Origin: CAZPAV01 sp964584755 | Lineage (GTDB): Bacteria; Actinomycetota; Acidimicrobiia; Spongiisociales; UBA5794 | Assembly: GCA_964584755.1 (NCBI GenBank) | Contig: CAZPAV010000003.1 | Span: forward strand, 36,140 to 100,139 | Direction of reading: 5' to 3' | Length of the DNA: 64,000 nt | In this document: in pieces, positions 8,812-15,879 of the stretch | Numbering within the stretch: the stretch's first letter is position 1 | Layout of the letters: each line of letters begins with the position of its first letter | Translations under genes and position numbers: made by a program | The notes under the pieces: model-generated | The model's input: only the letters and a program-made list of their open reading frames with translations | The model's database searches: none | What the model was told of the DNA's origin: nothing

Positions 8812-8907
8812 GGGGGTTCGGGCCCGCCGTTGCCCATCGTGAGTCGGGAGCCGGCGCGGCTGGGATCCGGGACCTGGTGGGGACACCCTACCCGACGGCC
8901 GCGGGCA

Positions 8908-10077
8908 TCAGGACGAGGGCAGACCGGTGTCCGATCCGACCCGGGTCGGGTTGCAGGTCGTACACCACACACAGTCGCAGTCCGTACGGTGACAGGCCCG
9001 GTCGCGATGGTGCAGGCGACTGCCGGCGAACCATCCCCGCGCGACGCCGCCGAGCATGGACTTGAGCGGGCCGGGACGCCAGTGGCGGAGAAGACGGCGC
9101 CGCAGGTCCCGCCGTGTCGACGCCGCCGTGCGAAGCAGGAACGGCACCAGCGGGGCCGGGAGATGCTCGTACAGCATCCGGTTGACGAACGCCACCCGGT
9201 GTCGACCGTCGAACCGGGCGGACGCGGCCGCCGCGTAGTCGAAACCCTCGATGATCGACCGGGCCGCCAACGCCCCCGACTCCATGGCGTAGCTCATGCC
9301 GAATCCCCACTCCGGGTCCTGGAGGCCGGCAGCCTCGCCGACGAAGAGGTGGCCGGCCTCGTCGGAGAACCGCGTCCTTCCGAACACCGATCCGAAGCCG
9401 GAGAAGGGACGGGCGCCGTCGAGGTCGAGGCCGGGAACCAGCCGAGTGAAGGCCTCCACGGTCAGCCGGCGCGCCTCCCGTCGGCGGTGCAGATCGTCGA
9501 AGAGGCAGGTGGCCAGCGTGGCCCACCCGTCGCACACCAGCAGGTAGGCGTAGCCGGCAGGTGCCAGTTCGTTGGAGATGATGCAGTGGGCCTGATCGGC
9601 CAGCCCCGTCGGGAAGACGCATCCGACGACGATCCCGTCGGCATGGCGGGGACCGATCGCCACGATGTCGCCTCGGCGGGCCCGGGTCGCGGCTCGACCG
9701 AGCATCACCTCGGCCCCCGCGGCCCGAGCCTGGTCGAGCAGCGCCCGATCGAGCGTTCCCTCGCCCGGACCCCGCCGCACGAGGTAGAACAGCGGCTCCT
9801 CGGAGCGGGCGGTGGTCGCCCGCCACCGGGCGTCGTAGAAGGTGACCTCGCGAAACGGTCGGTGAGCAAAGGTGGGCTCGACACCCAGCCGGGCCACCCG
9901 CTCGAGAGCGTCGGCCGGCGACGACCAGTTCTCCAACCCCTGGAAGTCGCCGGCGAACCGATGGCCGACCGTGTCGGCCTTCTCGTAGACGCGGACCCGC
10001 CGGCCGGCCCGAGCCAGGGTGGCGGCGGCGGCGAGACCGGCCGGGCCGGCACCGATTACGACGTGCTCACGGCCCAA
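8908..10077 (-). CDS. FAD-dependent oxidoreductase, geranylgeranyl reductase-like
   Basis: 389 residues. GAGPAGLAAAATLARAG at residues 9-25 is the Rossmann FAD-binding motif, followed by an acidic VYEK; FVGEAAGLQDPEWGFGMSYA is the second flavin-contact motif typical of the geranylgeranyl reductase/halogenase group. The tail is Cys/His-rich (CHRTDCDCVWCTTC), unusual for the family and suggestive of metal binding. TTG start at 10077 follows a strong GAGGAGGAGG. It is the last gene of the unit driven by the MerR operator at 11885-11916. The substrate and its link to metal stress are unknown. Confidence 0.8.
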   Translation of the reverse strand: MGREHVVIGAGPAGLAAAATLARAGRRVRVYEKADTVGHRFAGDFQGLENWSSPADALERVARLGVEPTFAHRPFREVTFYDARWRATTARSEEPLFYLVRRGPGEGTLDRALLDQARAAGAEVMLGRAATRARRGDIVAIGPRHADGIVVGCVFPTGLADQAHCIISNELAPAGYAYLLVCDGWATLATCLFDDLHRRREARRLTVEAFTRLVPGLDLDGARPFSGFGSVFGRTRFSDEAGHLFVGEAAGLQDPEWGFGMSYAMESGALAARSIIEGFDYAAAASARFDGRHRVAFVNRMLYEHLPAPLVPFLLRTAASTRRDLRRRLLRHWRPGPLKSMLGGVARGWFAGSRLHHRDRACHRTDCDCVWCTTCNPTRVGSDTGLPSS

Positions 10078-10119
10078 CGAGACCTCCTCCTCCTCCTCCT
10101 CGTACCGGAGCCTCGGCGG

Positions 10120-10635
10120 TCATCGGATCGGCGTCCTCTCGCGTTCCCCGACGGGGTCGGGTTCGGAGACGCCGGGGCGAATGAGGAGGATCAGGACGGC
10201 GGCGAAGACGAACACGTCGGCGAGGTTGAGGATCGTCCCGCCGAAGGAGAGCCAGTCGACCACCGCCCGGGGTGGGAACCAGGCCCGGGTCAGGTACCGG
10301 TCGAGGAGGTTCCCGAGTGCTCCCCCGGCGAGGAGCCCGTAGGCCACCTGCTCGAACGGCGTGCCGCGCGGCCCGGCCCTGGCGACCGCGGCCACGACGG
10401 CGAGTGTCACCACCGCCAGGACCCAGGAGGGCAGGGCGATCATTCCCATGAAGATCCCCCGATTGGCCACCAGGCGCAGGTGGAGGAAGCCGAGATGGGC
10501 CGAGCCGGCCACCAGCCGCTCGATCGCGGCCCCCTTCGTCACCTGGTCGATCCAGAAGGCGCCGCCGGCGACCGAGAGCATGATCGCCCCGGGACGCCAC
10601 CGGTGCGACCCCGACCATCGTGGAGGCGCGGTCAT
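10120..10635 (-). CDS. lspA: Lipoprotein signal peptidase (signal peptidase II)
   Basis: 171 residues with four expected membrane helices and the aspartyl protease residues of LspA: WIDQVTKG in the first part, NRGIFMG, GGALGNLLDR with the first catalytic Asp and ILNLADVFVF with the second. It removes signal peptides from diacylglyceryl-modified prolipoproteins. ATG 10635 is chosen over an upstream TTG at 10662, which has no ribosome site. Its place inside a MerR-controlled unit beside a P-type ATPase resembles the lead-resistance pbr operon, where PbrC is a signal peptidase II; this copy may therefore be an accessory, not the housekeeping enzyme. Confidence 0.9.
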   Translation of the reverse strand: MTAPPRWSGSHRWRPGAIMLSVAGGAFWIDQVTKGAAIERLVAGSAHLGFLHLRLVANRGIFMGMIALPSWVLAVVTLAVVAAVARAGPRGTPFEQVAYGLLAGGALGNLLDRYLTRAWFPPRAVVDWLSFGGTILNLADVFVFAAVLILLIRPGVSEPDPVGERERTPIR

Positions 10636-10780
10636 CGCGTCCCCGGCCACGACGGCGTCCAAGAGCCGAGCCTCGACAGCCGTCCCCGGCCCAGCCGCGA
10701 GCCTCTTGCCGGTTGCGCCGGGAGGACCCGGGGCGAGACCCTCGGACCGTCGGTGGTCCCCGGCGCGGTGGCGACGCAGC

Positions 10781-11455
10781 TCATCCGCGAGGCCCGGTCG
10801 GTGCGTCCGGTTTCCCGTTCGGGGTCGATCCCGGTTCGGGCGGCGCTGCCAGGGAACGACCGATACGCGCGGTGAGGGAGAGGACGGCCAGGACCGGGTC
10901 CGAGAAGTTGGTCACCTCGAGAAGGTCCTGGTGGCGGCGCAACCGGACGTTGAGCCAGTCCACCAGATGGTCGTGATGCATGGCCGTTGCCGGCGGAGCC
11001 GTGCCACGGTTCCCGAACGCGACCAGTCGTAGCCGCGCCGCGGCGGTGGAGGCTCGTCCCTGTCGACTCAGCTCGTCGACCACGCCGTCCAACGAGGTGC
11101 GAGTGACGTCACCGATGCGCCGCAGCACCGCGTGGAGCACCCGCGGCTCCCACAGGGCCCGGTTCACGGAGACCTCACCCCGCTTCACCTCACCGATCAC
11201 CACGTCGAATCGGTCGGTCGCCACCTCGAACGCGGGGTCGACCTCACCGGCCAGGAGACACTCGACGGTGCCGTCCCCGCCCCGGTAGTGGGCGGGACCC
11301 GGATGGGTCGGGAAGCGCACCGCCACCACGTCGACATCGGTGATCGCCCGGTAGGCATTCCCGTCCCACTCGTGGAACTCCAGTTCGGTGAGGAGGAAGT
11401 AGCCGTTGACCCGCAGGTAGGCGGCGACCAGCTCGAGAGCGGCGTCCACCGTCAC
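10781..11455 (-). CDS. Hypothetical protein with PD-(D/E)XK nuclease-like residues
   Basis: 224 residues. The segment AITDVDVVAVRFP followed, after about 45 residues, by FDVVIGEVKRG fits the Asp...Glu-x-Lys arrangement of restriction-endonuclease-like folds. The C-terminal half is helical and basic. The GTG start at 11455 overlaps the TGA of the preceding membrane-protein gene (GTGA), so the two are translationally coupled. The family is not known to me by name; nuclease activity is an inference from the residue pattern and needs structural confirmation. Confidence 0.7.
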   Translation of the reverse strand: MTVDAALELVAAYLRVNGYFLLTELEFHEWDGNAYRAITDVDVVAVRFPTHPGPAHYRGGDGTVECLLAGEVDPAFEVATDRFDVVIGEVKRGEVSVNRALWEPRVLHAVLRRIGDVTRTSLDGVVDELSRQGRASTAAARLRLVAFGNRGTAPPATAMHHDHLVDWLNVRLRRHQDLLEVTNFSDPVLAVLSLTARIGRSLAAPPEPGSTPNGKPDAPTGPRG

Positions 11456-11787
11456 GTGAGGCTCCAGGTCTTCCAGCGGTGTCGGGTGCCGGCGGCGATC
11501 GCGAACGACACGACGAGCAGGGTGACCCCCGGCAACACGATGACCAGACCCACCCAGGGCCACGTCACCACCGCCAAGACGATTCCGCCCAGGAGGGTGC
11601 CGAGCGTCACCAGGCCGGCGAACACCACCATCGTTGCCCACCAGACGTCCGAGGAGGTCAGCACGGCGGCGACCATGCCTCGCCTACTGCGACGAACCGT
11701 CCTCCGGGCCTCGGCCTCGTATCGGGCGAGCACCGGAGTGGGGATCCAGTCGGGAACCGGTTCCTCGAAGTCCATCTCCCATGCCAT
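11452..11787 (-). CDS. Small membrane protein (111 aa), first gene of the MerR-driven operon
   Basis: An acidic N-terminus (MAWEMDFEEPVPDWIPTP), an Arg-rich stretch near residues 25-40 and two closely spaced hydrophobic helices (about 45-75 and 80-105). GGAGGAGG precedes the ATG at 11787; an in-frame GTG at 11796 is an alternative start. It is the first gene after the MerR operator at 11885-11916, with a leader of about 90 bases, and is coupled to the PD-(D/E)XK-like gene. No family is recognised. Confidence 0.7.
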   Translation of the reverse strand: MAWEMDFEEPVPDWIPTPVLARYEAEARRTVRRSRRGMVAAVLTSSDVWWATMVVFAGLVTLGTLLGGIVLAVVTWPWVGLVIVLPGVTLLVVSFAIAAGTRHRWKTWSLT

Positions 11788-11884
11788 CCTCGTCACCTCC
11801 TCCGTGGGAAGCCTTCCGGGGCCGTCTCGTCGGAGATCCGCCGACCGTTCGTCCCGGGGGCCGGTCATCTCGCGACCCGTCACC

Positions 11885-11916
11885 ACCGTATCCCTTCCAG
11901 TCGACTGGAATGTCAA
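11885..11916 (-). promoter_or_regulatory. MerR-type operator/promoter copy 2 (operon and merR divergence)
   Basis: On the minus strand: -35 TTGACA (11916-11911), 20-base spacer, -10 TACGGT (11890-11885). The spacer contains the perfect 16-bp palindrome TTCCAGTCGACTGGAA (11895-11910). It separates the minus-strand operon from the plus-strand regulator gene, which begins 37 bases away, the usual divergent arrangement in which the regulator also controls itself. Confidence 0.9.
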
Positions 11917-11952
11917 CGGGGTATGCTGACTGCCATCGAGAGGAGCAGGTCG

Positions 11953-12417
11953 GTGAGGATCGGCGAACTGGCACGGCAGACGGGGGTCTCCACGAAGACG
12001 ATCCGCTACTACGAGGACATCGGTCTGGTTCCACGGCCCGATCGGGCGCCCAACGGGTACCGGGACTATCGGCCCGACGCCGTGGACCGCCTCCGGTTCA
12101 TTCGCGACGCGCAAGCCTCGGGCCTGACCCTCACCGAGATCAGCTCCGTCTTGGAGCTGCGAGAAGAGGGCCATGCCACCTGCCAGCACGTGATCGATCT
12201 GCTCGAACAGCACCTGCGCGACCTCGACGAGCAGATCGCCACGCTCCAGGCCACGCGGATTCAGCTCGAGAAGCTCACGGAGCGGGCTCGCGGTCTCGAC
12301 CCTTCCACGTGCACCGATCCGGTGCGTTGTCAGACCATCGCCGATGCCACCGACGTGAAGCTGGCTCGCTGGACCCGGGGACCGCACCGTCACGCCCACG
12401 GCGAGGGCCAGGTCTGA
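11953..12417 (+). CDS. MerR-family metal-responsive transcriptional regulator
   Basis: 154 residues: N-terminal winged helix-turn-helix (VRIGELARQTGVSTKTIRYY, 1-20), second recognition loop, a long dimerisation helix (about 80-112) and a C-terminal metal loop. Cys77 (EEGHATC), Cys120 and Cys126 match the three metal-binding cysteines of ZntR/MerR/PbrR-type sensors; Cys rather than Ser at position 77 is associated with divalent metals in this family. GTG 11953 is preferred because AGGAG at 11941-11945 precedes it; an ATG at 11923 is also in frame. It most likely controls the three operator copies at 6280, 8780 and 11885. Confidence 0.9.
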   Translation: MRIGELARQTGVSTKTIRYYEDIGLVPRPDRAPNGYRDYRPDAVDRLRFIRDAQASGLTLTEISSVLELREEGHATCQHVIDLLEQHLRDLDEQIATLQATRIQLEKLTERARGLDPSTCTDPVRCQTIADATDVKLARWTRGPHRHAHGEGQV

Positions 12418-12517
12418 GCGTCGGGAGCGCCGGGCCGGCCCCCGAAGGTCGATCTCACGGCCCATGGTGTCGTCGCCGCCTTCGACGATCCGGCATGGAC
12501 CTGCGGGCCGACACCCC

Positions 12518-12624
12518 GGAGACGAGGTTCGCGGCCGGGAAGGACGCGAACCGAAGACGACCGTTCGCCCCCAGGCGAACCCCGTGGAGGTGACGGGATG
12601 CGAACCCGTGACCCCTACGTTGCG
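12518..12624 (-). repeat. Direct repeat copy 1: degenerate 3' half of tRNA-Ala plus flank (att-like)
   Basis: Identical to 13719-13825 over 82 bases, then one mismatch (12600), then 24 more identical bases. It covers the tRNA-Ala 3' half from the anticodon to the acceptor end and about 68 bases beyond. The mismatch changes the T-loop TTCGAAT to TTCGCAT, and no 5' half is present, so this copy is not a functional tRNA. Ending exactly at the anticodon is typical of tyrosine-integrase attachment sites. Confidence 0.8.
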
Positions 12625-12823
12625 ACCCCTGCGTTCCCGCGCCTGCAGTCGAGCCGCACGTGACCGGTTCTCGAGCCGCCGCTCCCGACTCGATGGACCG
12701 GCACGACCGCCTGCCCCGGCGTGTGCTCTTCGGGAAGACCGCGCCACCATGGGGCCGAGACCGCTGCGTCCTGGATCCCGCGAACGTGAAGCTCGTCGTG
12801 GGGAATCTCTTCTCACGACACAC

Positions 12824-12852
12824 GATGGGCCCGACACGCGGCCGGGCCCATC
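12824..12852 (-). terminator. Intrinsic-terminator-like hairpin after the secreted-protein gene
   Basis: GATGGGCCCG (12824-12833) pairs perfectly with CGGGCCCATC (12843-12852) around a 9-base loop, 20 bases beyond the minus-strand stop at 12873. No clear T-run follows. Confidence 0.6.
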
Positions 12853-12872
12853 ACCGTGCAGCGGTCGTTCGC

Positions 12873-13457
12873 TCAGTTCGTCGTCCAGCCGCCGTTGAGA
12901 CCGAAGCCGGGGGCGCCCACCTTGCTCAGCAGGCCGCCGTAGCCACCGGTCGGATCGTTGTAGACCTCCTGGATGATCTCGTATCCGCCCCACAGCGGGC
13001 CACCGGGTCCGACCCACACGATCTTGGCGAAGTACGTGTACCTGGCGTCCTGGATGCCGTCGCCGGTGGAGTCGTAGTCGCCGACCACGAGGTTCGTCAG
13101 CCACCCTCGGCTCGTGCCGTCGGGACCACGGTCGAGTTTGCCGTCGCCATCACAGTCCTTGTTCGCCAACCAATCGTCGGACCATTTCATGATCAGCCTG
13201 TCGTCGACGTAGTCACCCGTGACACCATGGAAGGTGCCATCGAGGTTCCGATCCACGGAGTCGTAGGTGCCGACGAACAGGTGGGCCTGGTAGTTGTAGC
13301 CGAACTCGTCGAAGCCGAGACGGAGCGGGTTCCCGCCGCTGTCGACGATGGTTCCGTCCTTGATCGTCGCACACGGTGCTGCCTGGAGCGGCGCTGCGAC
13401 GACGACCACGGCCAGCATGGCCATGACCGCCACCAACGAGAGTCTCGCGCGCATCAT
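12873..13457 (-). CDS. Secreted protein with calcium-loop-like Asp/Gly motifs
   Basis: 194 residues with a classical signal peptide (MMRARLSLVAVMAMLAVVVV...LQA) and a mature domain with three Asp-rich loops: DSVDRNLDGTFHG, DCDGDGKLDRGPDG and DYDSTGDGIQD. These resemble EF-hand/dockerin or thrombospondin-type-3 calcium loops. AAGGGA lies five bases before the first of two consecutive ATGs. The gene sits alone between the two tRNA-derived repeats, so it is the only evident cargo of that small segment. No family name can be given; secretion and calcium binding are inferred. Confidence 0.7.
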   Translation of the reverse strand: MMRARLSLVAVMAMLAVVVVAAPLQAAPCATIKDGTIVDSGGNPLRLGFDEFGYNYQAHLFVGTYDSVDRNLDGTFHGVTGDYVDDRLIMKWSDDWLANKDCDGDGKLDRGPDGTSRGWLTNLVVGDYDSTGDGIQDARYTYFAKIVWVGPGGPLWGGYEIIQEVYNDPTGGYGGLLSKVGAPGFGLNGGWTTN

Positions 13458-13785
13458 CGGATCCCTTCGCTCGCCGGCCTCCTGTGCGGAAGCCCCCTCG
13501 TCGAGCAAGTCGCGTCGGGAGCTCCACCGTTACAGGACCCACGCCACATCGGGTCAGGTTTCCCCTGCGAAGCGCCGCGCTTCCTCCATTCGGGTCGGGC
13601 GCCACAGACGGCGGAAGCGATCACGCACGGAACCCGGATCGGGGCGGCGGACACGCGGCCCCGGATCGACGAGCTCGCGTGTCACACGAAGGTCCCTTCT
13701 CCGTGGAGGTGACGGGATGGAGACGAGGTTCGCGGCCGGGAAGGACGCGAACCGAAGACGACCGTTCGCCCCCAGGCGAACCCCG
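13458..13785. other. Gene-free stretch leading into the second tRNA repeat
   Basis: Contains the promoter side of the secreted-protein gene, then an 18-base third copy of the tRNA-Ala acceptor end (13701-13718, CCGTGGAGGTGACGGGAT) immediately followed by the second 107-bp repeat copy. No coding frame stands out. The tandem arrangement suggests more than one recombination event at the same site. Confidence 0.55.
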
Positions 13786-13825
13786 TGGAGGTGACGGGAT
13801 TCGAACCCGTGACCCCTACGTTGCG
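13719..13825 (-). repeat. Direct repeat copy 2, overlapping the intact tRNA-Ala
   Basis: Second copy of the 107-bp repeat, 1201 bases from the first and in the same orientation. Its right end coincides with the tRNA anticodon (13823-13825). It contains two inverted repeats, one of which is the likely tRNA terminator at 13764-13781. Confidence 0.8.
13764..13781 (-). terminator. Hairpin downstream of tRNA-Ala
   Basis: GTTCGCC and GGCGAAC form a perfect 7-bp stem with a 4-base loop just beyond the tRNA 3' end on the minus strand. It lacks a strong T-run. It is also present in repeat copy 1. Confidence 0.45.
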
Positions 13826-13859
13826 AACGTAGTGCTCTGCCGGACTGAGCTACACCCCC
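13786..13859 (-). tRNA. tRNA-Ala (anticodon CGC)
   Basis: A complete cloverleaf on the minus strand: acceptor GGGGGTG pairs with CACCTCC (one G-U), D-stem GCTC/GAGC, anticodon stem CTACG/CGTAG with loop TTCGCAA (anticodon CGC, reading GCG), T-stem ACGGG/CCCGT with loop TTCGAAT, discriminator A. CCA is not encoded. Its 3' half is duplicated at 12518-12624. Confidence 0.96.
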
Positions 13860-13889
13860 GGGTCGGCGGAGTGTACCACCGGGCGACCC

Positions 13890-14147
13890 TCAGGAGACCC
13901 CGGGGTCGGCGGCTCCCGCCCACTCGAGGTCGAACCCCACCCGGTCCGGATGGGCGTGTCCGTTGACGCAGACGACGACCTCCTCGACGAGGTCGCGCTC
14001 CTCCTCGGCGACCTCGGGGTCGACGACGAAGACAGGACGCTCGTCGCCGCTCCGGAAGGCCACCACGGCCCGCACCTCCGTCACCGAGAGGCAACGAACC
14101 AACCGGATCTCCTTGGTCCCGCACGCCGGGCAACCCGTGATCTCCAT
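13890..14147 (-). CDS. Small zinc-ribbon-like protein (85 aa)
   Basis: Begins MEITGCPACGTKE, a CPxCG half-ribbon, and later has VVVCVNGHAH, which could supply the second metal ligands. The middle is acidic (DPEVAEEERDLVEE). GAGGAGG four bases before the ATG at 14147 supports the start. It lies between the tRNA and the translin-like gene on the same strand, 50 bases downstream of the latter. Function is unknown; metal binding is inferred from the Cys/His pattern. Confidence 0.7.
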   Translation of the reverse strand: MEITGCPACGTKEIRLVRCLSVTEVRAVVAFRSGDERPVFVVDPEVAEEERDLVEEVVVCVNGHAHPDRVGFDLEWAGAADPGVS

Positions 14148-14197
14148 GCGACCTCCTCGGACGACGACGGCAGGGAACGCTACCGGGTGCCGGTCCC

Positions 14198-14833
14198 CTA
14201 CCGGTCGCCGGCGAGCTCGCGGCGGAGTCGCTCCTGGACGACCGCGGTGGTCAGGTCGGCACGGCTGCGCTCGATGAGGGAACGCGCCACGTCGGTAGTG
14301 CGCCGCAACCCGGCGGTCATCCCGTCGGGGTAGTCGAGGGAGGTGAGGAGCTCGAGGATGGTCTCCATGGCCACGAACGTGTGCTCGGCGCCGGCCAGGT
14401 CCCCGCCGCGCAGGAGATCGAGGAGACGCCGCCGCAGCTCCCCCACCGCCTCCCCGAGCCCCTTGAGGAACGGCACGGTGTCGACGTGCAACTCCGCGGG
14501 CAGCGGGAGCGGCTCCCCCCACAGGAGCGCGGCCGTCAACCGGGCCTCGGCGTACTCCTTGACGGCGTCGTAGAAGAACCCCGAGGCGCGGAGCTCCTGA
14601 TGCGACCCCAGGGTCGTCTCCGTCGCGACGACGAGCCGTCCCACCTCCGCCATGAGGGTCCGCGCCCGGTCGTGCTCCCCCCGGTGGAGGGCCCGGATGG
14701 CGTTCGCCGAGCCGCGGATGATCTCCCGTCCGTTGCGCAGGATCGTCTCACGCACCGCGTACTTCTCGTCGAGATCCTGCCGCACCACCGCCTCGATCGC
14801 CGCGAGATCCGGCCGTCCCGGCGCCGTAGTCAC
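14198..14833 (-). CDS. Translin family protein
   Basis: 211 residues, all helical, with the translin/TRAX pattern: RETILRNGREIIRGSANAIRALHRGE near residues 25-50, FFYDAVKEYAEARL in the middle (the acidic EY-x-EA segment that provides nuclease residues in TRAX), GLGEAVGELRRRLLDLLRGGD and a final TTDVARSLIERSRADL. Eukaryotic translin and TRAX form RNA/DNA-binding rings, and archaeal and bacterial relatives include RNases. The GTG start lies four bases after the stop of the GlpR-like gene, so the two are probably cotranscribed. Exact activity here is not shown by sequence alone. Confidence 0.8.
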   Translation of the reverse strand: MTTAPGRPDLAAIEAVVRQDLDEKYAVRETILRNGREIIRGSANAIRALHRGEHDRARTLMAEVGRLVVATETTLGSHQELRASGFFYDAVKEYAEARLTAALLWGEPLPLPAELHVDTVPFLKGLGEAVGELRRRLLDLLRGGDLAGAEHTFVAMETILELLTSLDYPDGMTAGLRRTTDVARSLIERSRADLTTAVVQERLRRELAGDR

Positions 14834-14837
14834 CCGG

Positions 14838-15314
14838 CTATCCGGCGATGACCCGCACCGTCGGCGGGGCCGCCTCGACGTCCGGCTCGGGCTCGGCGAC
14901 GGCCACCGGGGAGGTGCCCGGCAGATACACGACCGTCCGCCCACCCGCAGCCCGTCGCTGCTTCACCGTCAGCAGGAGGGTGACGTAGGAGGCGAAGGCG
15001 ACGTCGGCGAGGATCGTCACCCCGAGCCACAAGAGGCTCCCGGTGACGACGGCCATGACGAGCGTCGTCACCACGGCGCCGCCCAACACGACGAACGTCC
15101 GCCGTCTCCGGGCCTGAACCTCGCGGGCACCGACCCCTGCCGTCACGACGGGAGCCACCCGTCCGGTTCCCGTCGAGACGTTCGCCAGCAGCGCCTTCGA
15201 GCGGGCGAACGCCTGGGTCGAGGCACGTGGTGCGGCACGACGCGAGTCGAAGAAGGACGGGAGGAGGAACGCCGCCCAGACCCCGGCGAGGAGGATGAAG
15301 ACGATGATCTCCAT
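14838..15314 (-). CDS. glpR: Membrane protein resembling the gephyrin-like receptor GlpR
   Basis: 158 residues: an N-terminal membrane helix (MEIIVFILLAGVWAAFLLP), a basic linker with DSRRAAPR, two central hydrophobic helices (about 70-115) and a Pro/Glu-rich tail. This layout and the WAAFLLP motif match GlpR, the membrane partner of the MoeA paralogue Glp in Actinobacteria, where the pair links the cell-division protein FtsZ to the Wag31 polar-growth machinery. A moeA/glp gene lies about 1 kb upstream on the same strand, as expected. The identification rests on topology, motif and neighbourhood. Confidence 0.68.
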   Translation of the reverse strand: MEIIVFILLAGVWAAFLLPSFFDSRRAAPRASTQAFARSKALLANVSTGTGRVAPVVTAGVGAREVQARRRRTFVVLGGAVVTTLVMAVVTGSLLWLGVTILADVAFASYVTLLLTVKQRRAAGGRTVVYLPGTSPVAVAEPEPDVEAAPPTVRVIAG

Positions 15315-15390
15315 GAGTGTTCCCTGCTCCAGCTCTACGGTCAGCGTAGGTCGGTGACGGACGGGTCCCGGGGATTTCGCGCCGGGAACA

Positions 15391-15879
15391 TCATGAATTG
15401 TGGTCCGTCGCGGCGTCTATGAGCAACTCGACACCGTGTCGGAGCGCCGGCCCGATCACCGCGAGCGACTCCTCGACGCCGCGGGGCGATCCGGGCAGGT
15501 TCACCACGAGCGTCGTTCCCACCGTTCCCGCCACCCCACGGGAGAGCATGCCGTGCGGATTCCGTCCGAAGGTGGCGGCGCGCATGGCCTCGGGAAGCCC
15601 GGGGACCTCCCGTTCGATGACGAGCCTCGTCGCCTCCGGCGTGAGGTCCCGGGGAGCCGGCCCGGTGCCTCCGGTGCTCACGACGAGATGCGCCAGTCGC
15701 GCCAGCTCCCGGAGTGCCGCCGCCACCGGCTCGATCCCGTCGGGGACGACCCGCCTGGCGACGACCAAAAACCCGAGCCGCTCGAGCGCGGCGACGGCCT
15801 GCGGCCCGGAACGATCCTCGGCGGCGCCTCGGCTCACCCGGTCGCTCACCGTCAACACCGCCGCGGTGAGCTCAGCCAC
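15391..15879 (-). CDS. moaB: MoaB/Mog-type molybdopterin adenylyltransferase
   Basis: 162 residues, typical size. AAVLTVSDR at the start, STGGTGPAPRDLTPEAT near 68-84 (the MPT-binding motif) and NLPGSPRG near 129-136 define the family, which adenylates molybdopterin before molybdenum insertion. The GTG start overlaps the end of moaC by eight bases. A molybdoenzyme that would use the product, AioA, is encoded about 24 kb further on. Confidence 0.92.
   Translation of the reverse strand: MAELTAAVLTVSDRVSRGAAEDRSGPQAVAALERLGFLVVARRVVPDGIEPVAAALRELARLAHLVVSTGGTGPAPRDLTPEATRLVIEREVPGLPEAMRAATFGRNPHGMLSRGVAGTVGTTLVVNLPGSPRGVEESLAVIGPALRHGVELLIDAATDHNS

Larger units (their letters stand above)
12418..12872. 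other. Gene-free stretch with tRNA-half duplication
   Basis: No credible coding frame. It holds the first copy of a 107-bp direct repeat (12518-12624), which includes the 3' half of a tRNA-Ala gene, about 200 bases of unassigned sequence, and the terminator of the following minus-strand gene. The sequence looks like the remains of an element boundary. Confidence 0.6.

Noticed and set aside
12518..12624. A second tRNA-Ala gene
   Set aside because: Only the 3' half is present and the T-loop is mutated; it is an att-like duplication.
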